Positions 21,569 through 31,374 of a stretch of 64,000 nt of DNA are shown piece after piece. The stretch's first letter is position 1. The number at the start of each line of letters is the position of its first letter. The DNA is from Lelliottia wanjuensis (GTDB taxonomy: Bacteria > Pseudomonadota > Gammaproteobacteria > Enterobacterales > Enterobacteriaceae). The stretch lies in contig NZ_JASSOT010000066.1 of NCBI RefSeq assembly GCF_030238365.1, positions 1 through 64,000 on the forward strand, given 5' to 3'. Position numbers and translations under genes: made by a program. The notes under the pieces were generated by a model. It did not search any database, was not told where the DNA came from, and saw only the letters and a program-made list of their open reading frames with translations.

Positions 21569-22234
21569 TTACATTTTCAGGGAGACGGTAACATTTCCGT
21601 CCGATCCCTTGTGGACCGAGAGCGCGGCAAGCGACGTGAGCGCGAAATCCACTTCGTCGAGCCGGGTCGAACCGGCCGGAACATTCACCGCAATCACGTG
21701 GCTTCCGGCGTTGAGCCCCGCCAGCACACCGGCGGCGGCGTCTTCGATCACTACGCAATCCTTCGGATGAATACCCAGCAGTTCCGCGCCTAATAAAAAC
21801 GCATCCGGCTCCGGTTTACCGCGCTTCACACGTTCAGCGGTGACGAACACTTCGGGCATCGGCAGGCCTGCGGCCTTGTGGCGGGCATGAGCGACGGGAA
21901 TTGAACCCGAGGTCACAATCGCCCAGGGGATCTGCGCTTCGTTCAGATGCTGGAGCAGCTCAAGCGCGCCCGGGAGTGCCGCAATACCCTCGACATCCTG
22001 AGCTTCAATTTGCTCCAGATATTTGAACTCCGCCTGAATCTCCTCTTCGGTTCTTCCGGATAAGAAGTGGCGTAAAGAGGTAATGGCCTGTTTGCCATGG
22101 ATGAAATTCAACACATCCTGATGGTCGATGCCATGCCTGTCGGCCCAATGGCACCACGAGCGCTCGACAACCGGCAGCGAATCCACCAGCGTACCGTCCA
22201 GATCAAACAGAAAACCTTTACACTGCACACTCAC
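21569..22234 (-). CDS. yfbT: HAD-family sugar phosphatase YfbT (HxpA)
   Basis: This haloacid-dehalogenase-superfamily phosphatase acts in E. coli on small sugar phosphates. The catalytic motif is at residues 10-16, FDLDGTLVDS, with the threonine/serine motif in IVTSGS near 112 and the lysine and acidic motifs in RGKPEPDAF and VVIEDAAAG. It has 221 residues, a few more than the usual 216. It sits 4 bases after the yfbU stop, so the two are probably co-transcribed. Confidence 0.92.
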   Translation of the reverse strand: MSVQCKGFLFDLDGTLVDSLPVVERSWCHWADRHGIDHQDVLNFIHGKQAITSLRHFLSGRTEEEIQAEFKYLEQIEAQDVEGIAALPGALELLQHLNEAQIPWAIVTSGSIPVAHARHKAAGLPMPEVFVTAERVKRGKPEPDAFLLGAELLGIHPKDCVVIEDAAAGVLAGLNAGSHVIAVNVPAGSTRLDEVDFALTSLAALSVHKGSDGNVTVSLKM

Positions 22235-22238
22235 CCCC

Positions 22239-22820
<582 letters not shown>

Positions 22821-22824
22821 TCAA

Positions 22825-23280
22825 TCACAAGTCATCAAGGAATGTTTTATCAAGTTGCTTAAAAGCGCGCTTGAGCGTGTCGGCCAGCGCCTGGTAATCC
22901 GGCTTGCCTTCAACCGGGGCCAACGCCTGACCGGCTTCCTGAAGTTTCCCGCGCACTTCATAAAACCAGTGTAAAATAGTAGGTGGCAGCGGTGTGACAG
23001 AACGTTTGCCCAGCCACCACAGTCCTTGCATCGGAAGTGTTAGCGCAAACAGCGCCGTCGCGACGGCCGGGCCAAGCTGGCCACCCAGCGCAATTTGCCA
23101 GCACAGGGTAAAGACGGCGATAGGCGGCATAAAGCGGATCGCATAGCGGGTGATGCGGATGACGCGGTTATCGATAAACACCGGGGCAAGGCGCTTTTCC
23201 AGGGGCCACGTCTTTGCGTAATGCTGGCCCCGACGAAACAGGCTAAAGAAGCTCACGGAGGGGTTCTCTGGTGTCGACAT
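22825..23280 (-). CDS. yfbV: Terminus macrodomain insulator protein YfbV
   Basis: This is a 151-residue inner-membrane protein of the UPF0208 family. E. coli YfbV helps keep the Ter macrodomain from disturbing neighbouring chromosome regions and is also found near ackA-pta. Two membrane helices are visible at about residues 47-65 and 68-90 ([20 protein letters not shown], then [18 protein letters not shown]). The gene is divergent from ackA across a 337-base gap and ends at its own terminator. Confidence 0.93.
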   Translation of the reverse strand: MSTPENPSVSFFSLFRRGQHYAKTWPLEKRLAPVFIDNRVIRITRYAIRFMPPIAVFTLCWQIALGGQLGPAVATALFALTLPMQGLWWLGKRSVTPLPPTILHWFYEVRGKLQEAGQALAPVEGKPDYQALADTLKRAFKQLDKTFLDDL

Positions 23281-23617
23281 GGCTGTACCTCAACTTCACA
23301 TATAAAAATTAAAATTTTCGTGCAAATCCACAACAAGCCATGACAACGTTCAAAATATTTTGTCATCGCTACCCAGTATCGGGTATTCTGTGCCAGCCTG
23401 ATTGGGCCTTAGACGAGAATCGTTAACTCGTCAAATTATCGCATATTATGCCATTGTCTGAAAATCGTTCAAAATGGCATAAAATCATATGGATTTCTTT
23501 CATCCTGCCAGAATGTTCGTTTGGCATGATGTTAATCATAAATGTCTGGGTCATCTTGCGCTACGCTACGAGACTCACTGACGTTTTTTTAGCCACGTAT
23601 CAATAATAGGTACTTCC
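23281..23617. other. Divergent promoter region yfbV / ackA
   Basis: This 337-base AT-rich region holds no gene. It contains an 8-bp perfect inverted repeat, ATGCCATT (23448-23455) with AATGGCAT (23473-23480), and a direct repeat CGTTCAAAAT at 23347-23356 and 23466-23475. In E. coli the ackA-pta transcript is affected by ArcA and FNR, but I could not place a confident site here. Confidence 0.5.
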
Positions 23618-24820
23618 ATGTCGAGTAAGTTAGTACTGGTTCTGAACTGCGGTAGCTCCTCACTGAAATTCGCCATCATCGATGCGCTCAACGGTGAAGA
23701 GTACCTCTCTGGTTTGGCCGAATGTTTCCATCTTCCTGAAGCACGTCTTAAGTGGAAAATGGACGGCAGCAAACAAGAAGCGGCTTTAGGTGCAGGCGCC
23801 GCTCACAGTGAAGCGCTGAACTTTATCGTTAACACTATTCTGGCACAAAAACCAGAACTGTCTGCTCAGCTGACTGCAATCGGTCACCGTGTTGTTCATG
23901 GCGGCGAGAAGTACACCGGCTCTGTAGTGATCGACGAATCCGTGATTCAGGGTATCAAAGATGCAGCCTCTTTTGCACCGCTGCACAACCCTGCGCACTT
24001 GATCGGCATCGCGGAAGCGCTGAAATCCTTCCCGAATCTGAAAGACAAAAACGTCGCTGTCTTCGACACCGCGTTCCATCAGACCATGCCGGAAGAGTCT
24101 TACCTCTATGCCCTGCCGTACAGCCTGTACAAAGAGCACGGCGTACGTCGCTACGGCGCACACGGCACCAGCCACTTCTACGTCACTCAGGAAGCGGCCA
24201 AGGTTCTGAACAAACCTGTTGAAGAGCTGAACATCATCACTTGCCACCTGGGCAACGGTGGTTCTGTTTCTGCTATCCGCAACGGCGAGTGTGTTGATAC
24301 TTCCATGGGTCTGACCCCGCTGGAAGGTCTGGTGATGGGTACCCGTTCCGGTGACATCGACCCGGCGATTATCTTCCACCTGCACGACACCCTGGGCATG
24401 AGCGTTGATGCGATCAACAAAATGCTGACCAAAGAGTCTGGCCTGCTGGGTCTGACCGAAGTCACCAGCGACTGCCGTTACGTTGAAGACAACTACACCA
24501 CCAAAGCTGACGCTAAACGTGCAATGGACGTTTACTGCCACCGCCTGGCGAAATACATCGGTTCTTACACCGCGCTGATGGATGGTCGTCTGGATGCGGT
24601 TATCTTCACCGGCGGTATCGGTGAGAACGCGGCAATGGTTCGTGAACTGTCCCTGGGCAAACTGGGCGTTCTGGGCTTTGAAGTTGATCACGAGCGTAAC
24701 CTGGCTGCCCGTTTCGGCAAGTCTGGCTTCATCAACAAAGAAGGCACCCGCCCGGCTCTGGTTATCCCAACCAACGAAGAGCTGGTCATCGCGCAAGACG
24801 CGAACCGTCTGACTGCCTGA
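23618..24820 (+). CDS. ackA: Acetate kinase
   Basis: This enzyme interconverts acetyl phosphate + ADP and acetate + ATP in the cytosol. With Pta it forms the overflow-acetate and acetate-assimilation route and sets acetyl-phosphate levels, which can phosphorylate two-component regulators. It has 400 residues. The nucleotide-binding N-terminus NCGSSSLKF (7-15), the substrate motif GHRVVHGG near 85-92, the phosphate-binding GNGGSVSAI, and GIGENA near 330 are intact. Codon use is strongly biased to common codons, as expected for a highly expressed gene. Pta follows after 76 bases. Confidence 0.98.
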   Translation: MSSKLVLVLNCGSSSLKFAIIDALNGEEYLSGLAECFHLPEARLKWKMDGSKQEAALGAGAAHSEALNFIVNTILAQKPELSAQLTAIGHRVVHGGEKYTGSVVIDESVIQGIKDAASFAPLHNPAHLIGIAEALKSFPNLKDKNVAVFDTAFHQTMPEESYLYALPYSLYKEHGVRRYGAHGTSHFYVTQEAAKVLNKPVEELNIITCHLGNGGSVSAIRNGECVDTSMGLTPLEGLVMGTRSGDIDPAIIFHLHDTLGMSVDAINKMLTKESGLLGLTEVTSDCRYVEDNYTTKADAKRAMDVYCHRLAKYIGSYTALMDGRLDAVIFTGGIGENAAMVRELSLGKLGVLGFEVDHERNLAARFGKSGFINKEGTRPALVIPTNEELVIAQDANRLTA

Positions 24821-24825
24821 TTCCA

Positions 24826-24853
24826 CACCGCCAGCCTAGCTGGCGGTGCTGTT
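24826..24853 (+). terminator. ackA-pta intergenic hairpin
   Basis: A 9-bp perfect stem (24826-24834 with 24840-24848, CACCGCCAG/CTGGCGGTG) with loop CCTAG lies in the 76-base gap and is followed by a weak run (CTGTTTTG). It is probably a partial terminator or mRNA stabiliser that lowers pta expression relative to ackA. Confidence 0.65.
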
Positions 24854-24896
24854 TTGTACCCCGCCCGATGCGGCGGTAACCAAAAGAGGATAAACC

Positions 24897-27041
24897 GTGT
24901 CCCGTACTATTATGCTGATCCCTACCGGAACCAGCGTCGGCCTGACCAGCGTCAGCCTTGGCGTTATCCGTGCTATGGAACGCAAAGGCGTTCGCCTGAG
25001 CGTCTTTAAGCCTATCGCCCAGCCTCGTGCCGGTGGCGATGCGCCAGACCAGACCACCGCCATTGTGCGTGCGAATTCCGGTCTGCCAGCGGCTGAACCG
25101 CTGAAAATGAGCCACGTTGAGTCTCTGCTCTCCAGCAATCAGTCCGATGTGCTGATGGAAGAGATCATCGCCAATTTCCACGCGAATGCGCAAGACGCAG
25201 AAGTGGTGCTGGTTGAAGGCCTGGTTCCGACGCGCAAACACCAGTTTGCTCAGTCTCTGAACTTTGAAATCGCCAAAACCCTGAACGCTGAAATCGTGTT
25301 CGTGATGTCCCAGGGTACCGATACCCCGGAACAGCTGAACGAGCGTATTGAGCTGACTCGCAGCAGCTTCGGCGGCGCGAAAAACACCAACATCACCGGC
25401 GTTATCGTTAACAAACTGAACGCACCGGTTGATGAACAAGGCCGTACCCGCCCTGACCTGTCTGAAATTTTCGACGACTCTTCCAAAGCGAAAGTCGTGA
25501 AAGTGGACCCGGCTCAGCTGAGCGCAAGCAGCCCGCTGCCAGTTCTGGGCGCGGTGCCATGGAGCTTCGACCTGATCGCCACCCGTGCGATCGACATGGC
25601 GCGTCACCTGAATGCGACCGTGGTTAACGAAGGCGACATCAACACCCGTCGCGTGAAATCGGTGACCTTCTGTGCGCGCAGCATTCCGCACATGCTGGAA
25701 CATTTCCGCGCAGGTTCCCTGCTGGTAACCTCCGCTGACCGTCCTGATGTGCTGGTTGCAGCCTGTCTGGCCGCGATGAACGGCGTTGAGATCGGTGCAA
25801 TCCTGCTGACCGGCGCTTATGAAATGGACCCTCGCGTCAGCAAACTGTGCGAACGTGCGTTCGCCACCGGCCTGCCAGTGTTCATGGTGAACACCAACAC
25901 CTGGCAGACCTCTCTGAGCCTGCAGAGCTTCAACCTGGAAGTGCCGGTTGATGACCATGAGCGTATCGAGAAAGTTCAGGAATACGTTGCAAGCTACATC
26001 AACGCTGACTGGGTTGAGTCTCTGACTGCGACCTCCGAGCGTAGCCGTCGTCTGTCTCCACCAGCCTTCCGCTACCAGCTGACCGAGCTGGCGCGTAAAG
26101 CCGGTAAACGTGTTGTTCTGCCAGAAGGCGACGAACCGCGTACCGTGAAAGCAGCCGCTATCTGTGCTGAGCGCGGAATCGCGACCTGTGTGCTGCTGGG
26201 TAATCCGGATGAAATCACCCGCGTTGCCGCGTCTCAGGGCGTTGAGCTGGGTTCTGGTATCGAAATCGTCGATCCAGACGTGGTCCGCGAGAGCTATGTT
26301 GCCCGTCTGGTTGAGCTGCGTAAGAGCAAAGGCATGACCGAAGCCGTTGCTCGCGAACAGCTGGAAGACAACGTGGTGCTGGGTACCCTGATGCTGGAGC
26401 AGGATGAAGTTGACGGTCTGGTTTCTGGTGCTGTTCACACCACCGCGAACACCATCCGTCCGCCGCTGCAGCTGATCAAAACTGCACCAGGCAGCTCTCT
26501 GGTCTCTTCTGTGTTCTTCATGCTGCTGCCTGAACAGGTTTACGTTTACGGCGACTGTGCGATTAACCCGGATCCAACGGCTGAGCAGCTGGCTGAGATC
26601 GCTATTCAGTCTGCGGACTCCGCGATTGCCTTCGGTATCGAACCACGCGTGGCAATGCTCTCCTACTCTACCGGTACCTCCGGTCAGGGTAGCGACGTTG
26701 AGAAAGTGCGTGAAGCGACCCGTCTGGCGCAGGAAAAACGTCCTGACCTGATGATCGATGGTCCGCTGCAGTACGACGCCGCGGTGATGGCTGACGTTGC
26801 GAAATCCAAAGCGCCGAACTCTCCAGTTGCAGGTCGCGCTACCGTGTTCATCTTCCCGGATCTGAACACCGGTAACACCACCTACAAAGCGGTACAGCGT
26901 TCTGCCGACCTGATCTCCATCGGGCCGATGCTGCAAGGTATGCGCAAGCCGGTGAACGACCTGTCCCGTGGCGCGCTGGTTGACGATATCGTCTACACCA
27001 TCGCTCTGACCGCGATTCAGTCTTCACAGCAACAAGCGTAA
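24897..27041 (+). CDS. pta: Phosphate acetyltransferase
   Basis: This enzyme interconverts acetyl-CoA + phosphate and acetyl phosphate + CoA. It is the long 714-residue form of enterobacteria. An N-terminal P-loop-like domain runs to about 380 and includes a DRTGG domain at about 220-330, which respond to NADH and pyruvate in E. coli. The catalytic PTA domain runs from about 390 ([11 protein letters not shown]) to the end, with [13 protein letters not shown] and [17 protein letters not shown]. Codon use is biased as in ackA. It starts GTG at 24897 after an AGAGGA ribosome binding site and ends next to a REP pair. Confidence 0.98.
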   Translation: MSRTIMLIPTGTSVGLTSVSLGVIRAMERKGVRLSVFKPIAQPRAGGDAPDQTTAIVRANSGLPAAEPLKMSHVESLLSSNQSDVLMEEIIANFHANAQDAEVVLVEGLVPTRKHQFAQSLNFEIAKTLNAEIVFVMSQGTDTPEQLNERIELTRSSFGGAKNTNITGVIVNKLNAPVDEQGRTRPDLSEIFDDSSKAKVVKVDPAQLSASSPLPVLGAVPWSFDLIATRAIDMARHLNATVVNEGDINTRRVKSVTFCARSIPHMLEHFRAGSLLVTSADRPDVLVAACLAAMNGVEIGAILLTGAYEMDPRVSKLCERAFATGLPVFMVNTNTWQTSLSLQSFNLEVPVDDHERIEKVQEYVASYINADWVESLTATSERSRRLSPPAFRYQLTELARKAGKRVVLPEGDEPRTVKAAAICAERGIATCVLLGNPDEITRVAASQGVELGSGIEIVDPDVVRESYVARLVELRKSKGMTEAVAREQLEDNVVLGTLMLEQDEVDGLVSGAVHTTANTIRPPLQLIKTAPGSSLVSSVFFMLLPEQVYVYGDCAINPDPTAEQLAEIAIQSADSAIAFGIEPRVAMLSYSTGTSGQGSDVEKVREATRLAQEKRPDLMIDGPLQYDAAVMADVAKSKAPNSPVAGRATVFIFPDLNTGNTTYKAVQRSADLISIGPMLQGMRKPVNDLSRGALVDDIVYTIALTAIQSSQQQA

Positions 27042-27050
27042 GGCTTAAAA

Positions 27051-27117
27051 GCCCGGTGGCGCTGACGCTTACCGGGCCTACGGTTTTGTAGGCCGGATAA
27101 GCGAAGCGCCATCCGGC
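27051..27117. repeat. BIME after pta
   Basis: Two REP palindromes in opposite orientation (about 27051-27081 and 27088-27117) joined by CGGTTTTGT lie between the pta stop and the shared terminator, as is usual for REPs after highly expressed genes. Confidence 0.9.
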
Positions 27118-27154
27118 AAAAAAAAGGCGACCATTTTACTGGTCGCCTTTTTTA
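27117..27154. terminator. Bidirectional terminator between pta and transketolase
   Basis: An 11-bp stem (27123-27133 with 27140-27150, AAAGGCGACCA/TGGTCGCCTTT), loop TTTTAC, is flanked by an A run on the left and a T run on the right. It terminates both pta and the leftward transketolase operon, whose stop codon at 27156 is two bases beyond it. Confidence 0.9.
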
Positions 27155-27155
27155 T

Positions 27156-28109
27156 TTACAGCAGCTCTCGCGACGCCGAGACAATATCGTGTGCCGTCAG
27201 GCCATACTCTTTTTGCAGGAAATCCTGCGTCCCGACCTGACCGTAGCGCTCCTTCACCCCCACGCGACGCATCGGCACCGGGCACGTTTCGACCAGCACT
27301 TCCGCCACCGCAGACCCTAATCCGTTGTGAATGCTGTGATTCTCACAGGTGACAATCCGCCCGGTTTTCTCGGCGTAGTTTTTCACCAGCATCCGGTCGA
27401 TAGGTTTCAGGGTAAACATGTCGATCACCGCCGCGCTGACCCCTTCTTGCTCGAGCTGGCGCGCCGCTTCCAGCGCTTCCGCCACCATAATGCCGTTGGC
27501 AATAAGAGTAATATCGCTCCCCTCGCGCAGCACGTTGCCTTTGCCAATGGTGAACGTGGAGCCTGGCGCATAGACGCTCGGGGCCTGCTTGCGAATGGTG
27601 CGCACCCAGTAGAACCCGTCGAGATCGATAAGCTGGCGCAGCACATCTTCGAACATCACGGCATCGGTGACTTCCAGCACCACCGAATGCGCCAGACCGC
27701 GTACAATCCCCATATCCTCAAACGACATATGGGTGCCGCCGTTGTGACAGGCCGTGACGCCCGCGTCCGAGGCGATCACTTTGACATTATTGCGCTGATA
27801 ATCGAGCGACATAAACAGCTGGTCAAAGCAGCGACGGCTGGCGAATGCCGTAAAGGTATGCACAAAAGGTTTGCGCCCGGTCAGCGATAAACCCGCCGCC
27901 GTACCAATAACGTTGGCCTCCATAATGCCGCAGTTGATCACGTGCTGCGGGTAATCACGCGCCACGCCGTCCATCGCCATTGAGCTCATCAGATCTGCTT
28001 CGAGGGCGATAATCTCGCTTCCGGCTTCAATCTGGCTGGCCACGAAACCGGCGTACACTTTGCGCATCTCGATAGCGTCTTTTTGTCCTGCGGGTGCAAC
28101 CTTAATCAT
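27156..28109 (-). CDS. Transketolase, C-terminal subunit
   Basis: This is the second subunit of a split transketolase, carrying the pyrimidine-binding and C-terminal domains. The glutamate that activates the thiamine diphosphate ring is Glu64, in GIMEANVIGTAAGL. The final 100 residues (VIDMFTLKPID ... GRIVTCENHSIHNG) match transketolase domain 3. Starting at the ATG at 28109 gives 317 residues. That start overlaps the stop of the N-terminal subunit by 8 bases and has a GGAGG ribosome binding site, so the two chains are translationally coupled. Split forms are usual for catabolic transketolases. The substrate is not evident from sequence. Confidence 0.9.
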   Translation of the reverse strand: MIKVAPAGQKDAIEMRKVYAGFVASQIEAGSEIIALEADLMSSMAMDGVARDYPQHVINCGIMEANVIGTAAGLSLTGRKPFVHTFTAFASRRCFDQLFMSLDYQRNNVKVIASDAGVTACHNGGTHMSFEDMGIVRGLAHSVVLEVTDAVMFEDVLRQLIDLDGFYWVRTIRKQAPSVYAPGSTFTIGKGNVLREGSDITLIANGIMVAEALEAARQLEQEGVSAAVIDMFTLKPIDRMLVKNYAEKTGRIVTCENHSIHNGLGSAVAEVLVETCPVPMRRVGVKERYGQVGTQDFLQKEYGLTAHDIVSASRELL

Positions 28110-28932
28110 TTGCGGCCTCCAGTTGGCGAATCGTCTCATTCAGCGCGGCTTTGACGTCGTCCGTCAGTCGCAGGTGGTGGGAGTTGCTTAACTGCTCCAG
28201 ATACGGCACGCCCTGCCCTTTGATGCTGTCGAGGATCACCACCCGCGGGCGGGCCTCGGCGGCAGGCGGCTGCGAAACGGCCTCCAGCAGCCCGGGCACG
28301 TCATCTCCTTTGACCGTCACCACATCGAAGCCAAAGGCGCGGAATTTCCCTTCGAGATCGAACGCGCAGATGATCTCGTCCAGCTCACCGTCGAGCTGCT
28401 GTTTGTTCCAGTCGACAAAAATGGTCAGATTGTTCAGCCGGTGATGGGCAATAAACTGGAAGGCTTCCCAGCACTGGCCCTCGTTCAGCTCGCCGTCACC
28501 GACGATGCAGAATACCCGGTTTGGACGCCCCGCCAGCTTGTGTGACAGCGCCATGCCGCCCGCAATCGAGATCCCCTGCCCGAGAGATCCGGTGGTCGCA
28601 TCCACGCCGCGCGTTTTCAGGCGGTCAGGGTGGCTCGGGAGACGCGTCCCGTTCTGGTTCAGGGTGCTGAGCTCTTCCACCGGGAAATAGCCTTTAATCG
28701 CCAGCGTACTGTAGAGTGCCGGGCCCGCATGGCCCTTGGAGAGCACGAAGTAGTCGCGTTCCGGCCAGTCGGGATCGGCCGGATCGATTTTCATCACCGC
28801 GCCGTAGAGCACCGCCAGGGTTTCCACTACCGACATACTGCCGCCGTAATGTCCGAACCCCAGCTGCGTTAAGGATTTGAGCGTTTCCACGCGGATCTCG
28901 CGCGCCAGTCGGGTCACTTCTTTCACATTCAT
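28102..28932 (-). CDS. Transketolase, N-terminal subunit
   Basis: This 276-residue chain is the thiamine-diphosphate-binding half of a split transketolase. The cofactor motif is clear: GDGELNEG at residues 145-152, with the metal-ligand Asn near 176 (FVDWNKQQ). SKGHAGPALY near 65-74 and GSLGQGISIA near 115-124 are conserved transketolase segments. It overlaps the IIC stop by 4 bases and the C-terminal subunit by 8. Sitting right behind a PTS permease, it presumably acts on the phosphorylated sugar that the PTS releases. Confidence 0.9.
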   Translation of the reverse strand: MNVKEVTRLAREIRVETLKSLTQLGFGHYGGSMSVVETLAVLYGAVMKIDPADPDWPERDYFVLSKGHAGPALYSTLAIKGYFPVEELSTLNQNGTRLPSHPDRLKTRGVDATTGSLGQGISIAGGMALSHKLAGRPNRVFCIVGDGELNEGQCWEAFQFIAHHRLNNLTIFVDWNKQQLDGELDEIICAFDLEGKFRAFGFDVVTVKGDDVPGLLEAVSQPPAAEARPRVVILDSIKGQGVPYLEQLSNSHHLRLTDDVKAALNETIRQLEAAND

Positions 28933-30320
28933 GATTTGGCTCCGGTGTTTTCCTGCGCGTTACCGCCCGCAGTTTTGTTTTTAGCGAACAGGTTGTAGGC
29001 CACCAGCACGGCAAACAACGCGACGACGAGGCCGGTGATAGCAAACGGTGACAGATAGCGCGCCAGGTTGCCCAGCACGATCCCCACCGCGCCAAAGTCG
29101 GCGTCTGAGAAGGTGGTGTTAGCGAATCCAATTGCCCCCAGCACCGGCAGCAGCATCACCGGCAGGAAGGTAATCAGCAGGCCGTTGGCAAAGGCACCGA
29201 TCATCGCCCCGCGACGCCCACCCGTTGCGTTGCCGAACACGCCAGCGGTTGCCCCGGTGAAGAAGTGCGGCACCACGCCCGGCAGGATCAGCACCCAGCT
29301 AAACTGTCCGCACAGGAACAGCCCGACAATCCCGCCGAGGAAACTGAACAGGAAGCCAATCAGCACGGCGTTAGGCGCATAGGGATAGACCACCGGGCAG
29401 TCGAGGGCTGGACGCGCATTCGGCACCAGTTTTTCGGAGAATCCGGTGAAGGCCGGGACGATCTCCGCCAGAATCAGGCGCACACCCTGCAGGATGATGA
29501 ACACACCTGCCGCGAAGGTGATCGCCATGATGATGGCGTAAACCAGATAGTTTTGGCCGCCGCTAAAGGTGGCTTCGACGTACTCGCGCCCGGCGCTGAC
29601 GGCCATGATCAGGTAGATAATCATCATGGTCAGCGAGATAGAAATTGAGCTGTCGCGCAGGAAGCTTAAGTTCTTCGGCAGGTTCATCTCTTCAGTAGAA
29701 CGCGAACCTTTCCCGCACTTGCTGCCGATCCAGCCGGAGAGCACGTAGCCCAGGGTGCCGAAGTGACCAAAGGCGATATCGTCATTGCCGGTGATGCGCT
29801 TCATATAGCGTTGCGCCAGAGCCGGGAAGAACGCCATGATCAAGCCCAGAATCAGCGAGCCGGTAAAGACCAGGCCGATGCCTTCGAAACCCGCCACCGT
29901 CAGGATCACGCCGATCATACAGGCCATATAAAAGGTGTGATGCCCGGTGAGGAAGATGTATTTCAGACGCGTAAAGCGGGCGACAATAATATTCGCCACC
30001 ATCCCGAAGGCCATAATCAGCGCCGTGGATGCGCCGTATTTCTCCAGCGCAATCGAAACAATCGCTTCGTTATTCGGAATAATGCCCTGAATACTAAAGG
30101 CGTGTTCAAACATCCCGCCTAATGGATTTAACGAGCCCACCAGCACCGTGGCACCACCGCCCAGCACAATAAAACCGAGAATGGTTTTAATGGTACCTTT
30201 TACCACATCAGAAAACGGCTTTTTCTGCGCCACCAGTCCAATTAAAGCAATTAAGCCCACCAGCACTGAGGGGACTTTTAAAATATCAACAACGAAATTC
30301 AGCGTTTCAAGGATAAACAT
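28929..30320 (-). CDS. Ascorbate-type PTS permease IIC (UlaA/SgaT-like)
   Basis: This is a multi-spanning inner-membrane sugar permease of the ascorbate/galactitol PTS superfamily, similar in layout to UlaA. It moves a sugar inward while the partner IIB phosphorylates it. Conserved segments are IKTILGFIVLGGGATVLVGS near 45-64, FLTGHHTFYMA near 123-133, and GVVPHFFTGATAGVFGNATG near 335-355. The ATG at 30320 (463 residues) is preceded by AGGTGG at the right distance. A GTG two codons earlier at 30326 is less well placed. The sugar cannot be named. Confidence 0.88.
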   Translation of the reverse strand: MFILETLNFVVDILKVPSVLVGLIALIGLVAQKKPFSDVVKGTIKTILGFIVLGGGATVLVGSLNPLGGMFEHAFSIQGIIPNNEAIVSIALEKYGASTALIMAFGMVANIIVARFTRLKYIFLTGHHTFYMACMIGVILTVAGFEGIGLVFTGSLILGLIMAFFPALAQRYMKRITGNDDIAFGHFGTLGYVLSGWIGSKCGKGSRSTEEMNLPKNLSFLRDSSISISLTMMIIYLIMAVSAGREYVEATFSGGQNYLVYAIIMAITFAAGVFIILQGVRLILAEIVPAFTGFSEKLVPNARPALDCPVVYPYAPNAVLIGFLFSFLGGIVGLFLCGQFSWVLILPGVVPHFFTGATAGVFGNATGGRRGAMIGAFANGLLITFLPVMLLPVLGAIGFANTTFSDADFGAVGIVLGNLARYLSPFAITGLVVALFAVLVAYNLFAKNKTAGGNAQENTGAKS

Positions 30321-30341
30321 ATCCACCTCGCCTCAACAGGG

Positions 30342-30614
30342 TTATTGTTTCGCGAACCAGGCGCTGAGCTGCGCTTCGAGTTCATTGATATCGATAATGT
30401 TGGTGATCACCACCAGCTGGCTTTCCGGCACGCTTGCGCTGGCGGCGATGTCTTTTGCCATCACGAACAGGTCAGCGGCTCCCGGTGTGGCCGAGGAGAG
30501 ATCGGAGTGCTCCACCTCAGCTTCAATATTTAATTTCTTAAGGACTTTTTTGATATTCATTTCGACCATAAAACTGCTGCCCAGGCCGGAGCCGCAAATC
30601 GCCATAATTTTCAT
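30342..30614 (-). CDS. PTS component IIB (ascorbate/galactitol family)
   Basis: This 90-residue soluble phosphotransfer protein has the phospho-accepting Cys7 in CGSGLGSSF, the signature of the lactose/ascorbate-type IIB fold. The loop after it and the second half (VVITNIIDINELEAQLSAWF) match the family. It receives phosphate from the IIA next door and passes it to sugar in the IIC. It lies 21 bases ahead of the IIC gene and 79 bases after IIA. Confidence 0.88.
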   Translation of the reverse strand: MKIMAICGSGLGSSFMVEMNIKKVLKKLNIEAEVEHSDLSSATPGAADLFVMAKDIAASASVPESQLVVITNIIDINELEAQLSAWFAKQ

Positions 30615-30693
30615 TGTTATGCCTTTTTTGAGTAGAGTACGTCCGCATCACGCATCGGCGTAATGAGTCAATTAATCGGAATGGGTAATAACG

Positions 30694-31137
30694 TCAGAAG
30701 CGTTCGATAATGGCTTTTATTTCCTCCCGCGTATTAACGTTATGCAGTTCGGCCAAATCCTCATCACTGGAAAATAATTCGGCCAGCGCAGAGATCATTT
30801 CGATATGGCTGTGTTTATCGGGTGCAGCCAGCATAATAATAATATCTACCGGATCGAACTCTCCGGCACCAAATGCGACTCCCTGTTTCAGTTTTAATAA
30901 TGAGAGGCCAAGCCCTTTCGCCCCTTCTTCTGGCCGCGCATGCGGCATTGCCAGCCCTGGTGCCAGCACGTAATAAGGTCCTAACTTGTGATGCTGTTCG
31001 ACAATCGCCGTCACATACTCCGGGGAGATGACGTTCATCTCCAGCAGCGGTCTGGCGCACAGCTCCAGCGCCTGCGGCCAGTCCTCAACGCTCTCTTCCA
31101 GCGTGATGGTTGCATCATGTATCCAGCTTTTGAGCAC
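30694..31137 (-). CDS. PTS component IIA (fructose/mannitol-type fold, UlaC-like)
   Basis: This is the first gene of the leftward operon. It encodes the phosphotransfer protein that takes phosphate from HPr. The active-site histidine is His66, in APGLAMPHARPEEG, matching UlaC His68. I choose the GTG start at 31137 (147 residues), six bases after a GGGAG site. The frame could be opened at a TTG 11 codons earlier (31170), but that lacks a site and would add residues not seen in UlaC. The promoter region next to it holds a CRP-like box and palindromes. Confidence 0.85.
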   Translation of the reverse strand: MLKSWIHDATITLEESVEDWPQALELCARPLLEMNVISPEYVTAIVEQHHKLGPYYVLAPGLAMPHARPEEGAKGLGLSLLKLKQGVAFGAGEFDPVDIIIMLAAPDKHSHIEMISALAELFSSDEDLAELHNVNTREEIKAIIERF

Positions 31138-31172
31138 TTTCTTCTCCCGCCTGAGGTCAATGATGAACAAAC

Positions 31173-31262
31173 TTTATGCAAGCCCATCGCGGATAGCTGC
31201 GATCCGGATCACAAAGATAGCGCTACCAATTTCGAACATTCAGAATTGTGATAGCGCTATCA
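31173..31262 (-). promoter_or_regulatory. Control region: CRP-like box and LacI-type operators
   Basis: A 16-nt CRP-like box, TGCGATCCGGATCACA, is at 31198-31213 (nine of ten conserved positions of TGTGA-N6-TCACA). Two operator-like palindromes follow: GATAGCGCTACC at 31216-31227 and the perfect TGATAGCGCTATCA at 31249-31262, centres 34 bases apart. On the minus strand, CATAAA at 31173-31178 could be the -10, which would put the CRP box near -40, as for a class II promoter. The regulator gene diverges from here. Confidence 0.6.
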
Positions 31263-31374
31263 AATTGGAATCCGCATGGGAAATCACAGTAAAAAAAGGG
31301 ATTTAAGGCGTATACTCAAATTCATGTGAAGCGAAGGATGATAAGAAAAACGCGTCTGGTCACCAGGAATTTGT

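Noticed and set aside
24786-26936. 716-codon open frame on the minus strand across pta
   Set aside because: It lies wholly opposite pta, a strongly conserved and codon-biased gene. Its translation is rich in His, Gln and Arg and has no domain pattern, as expected for antisense to a codon-biased gene.
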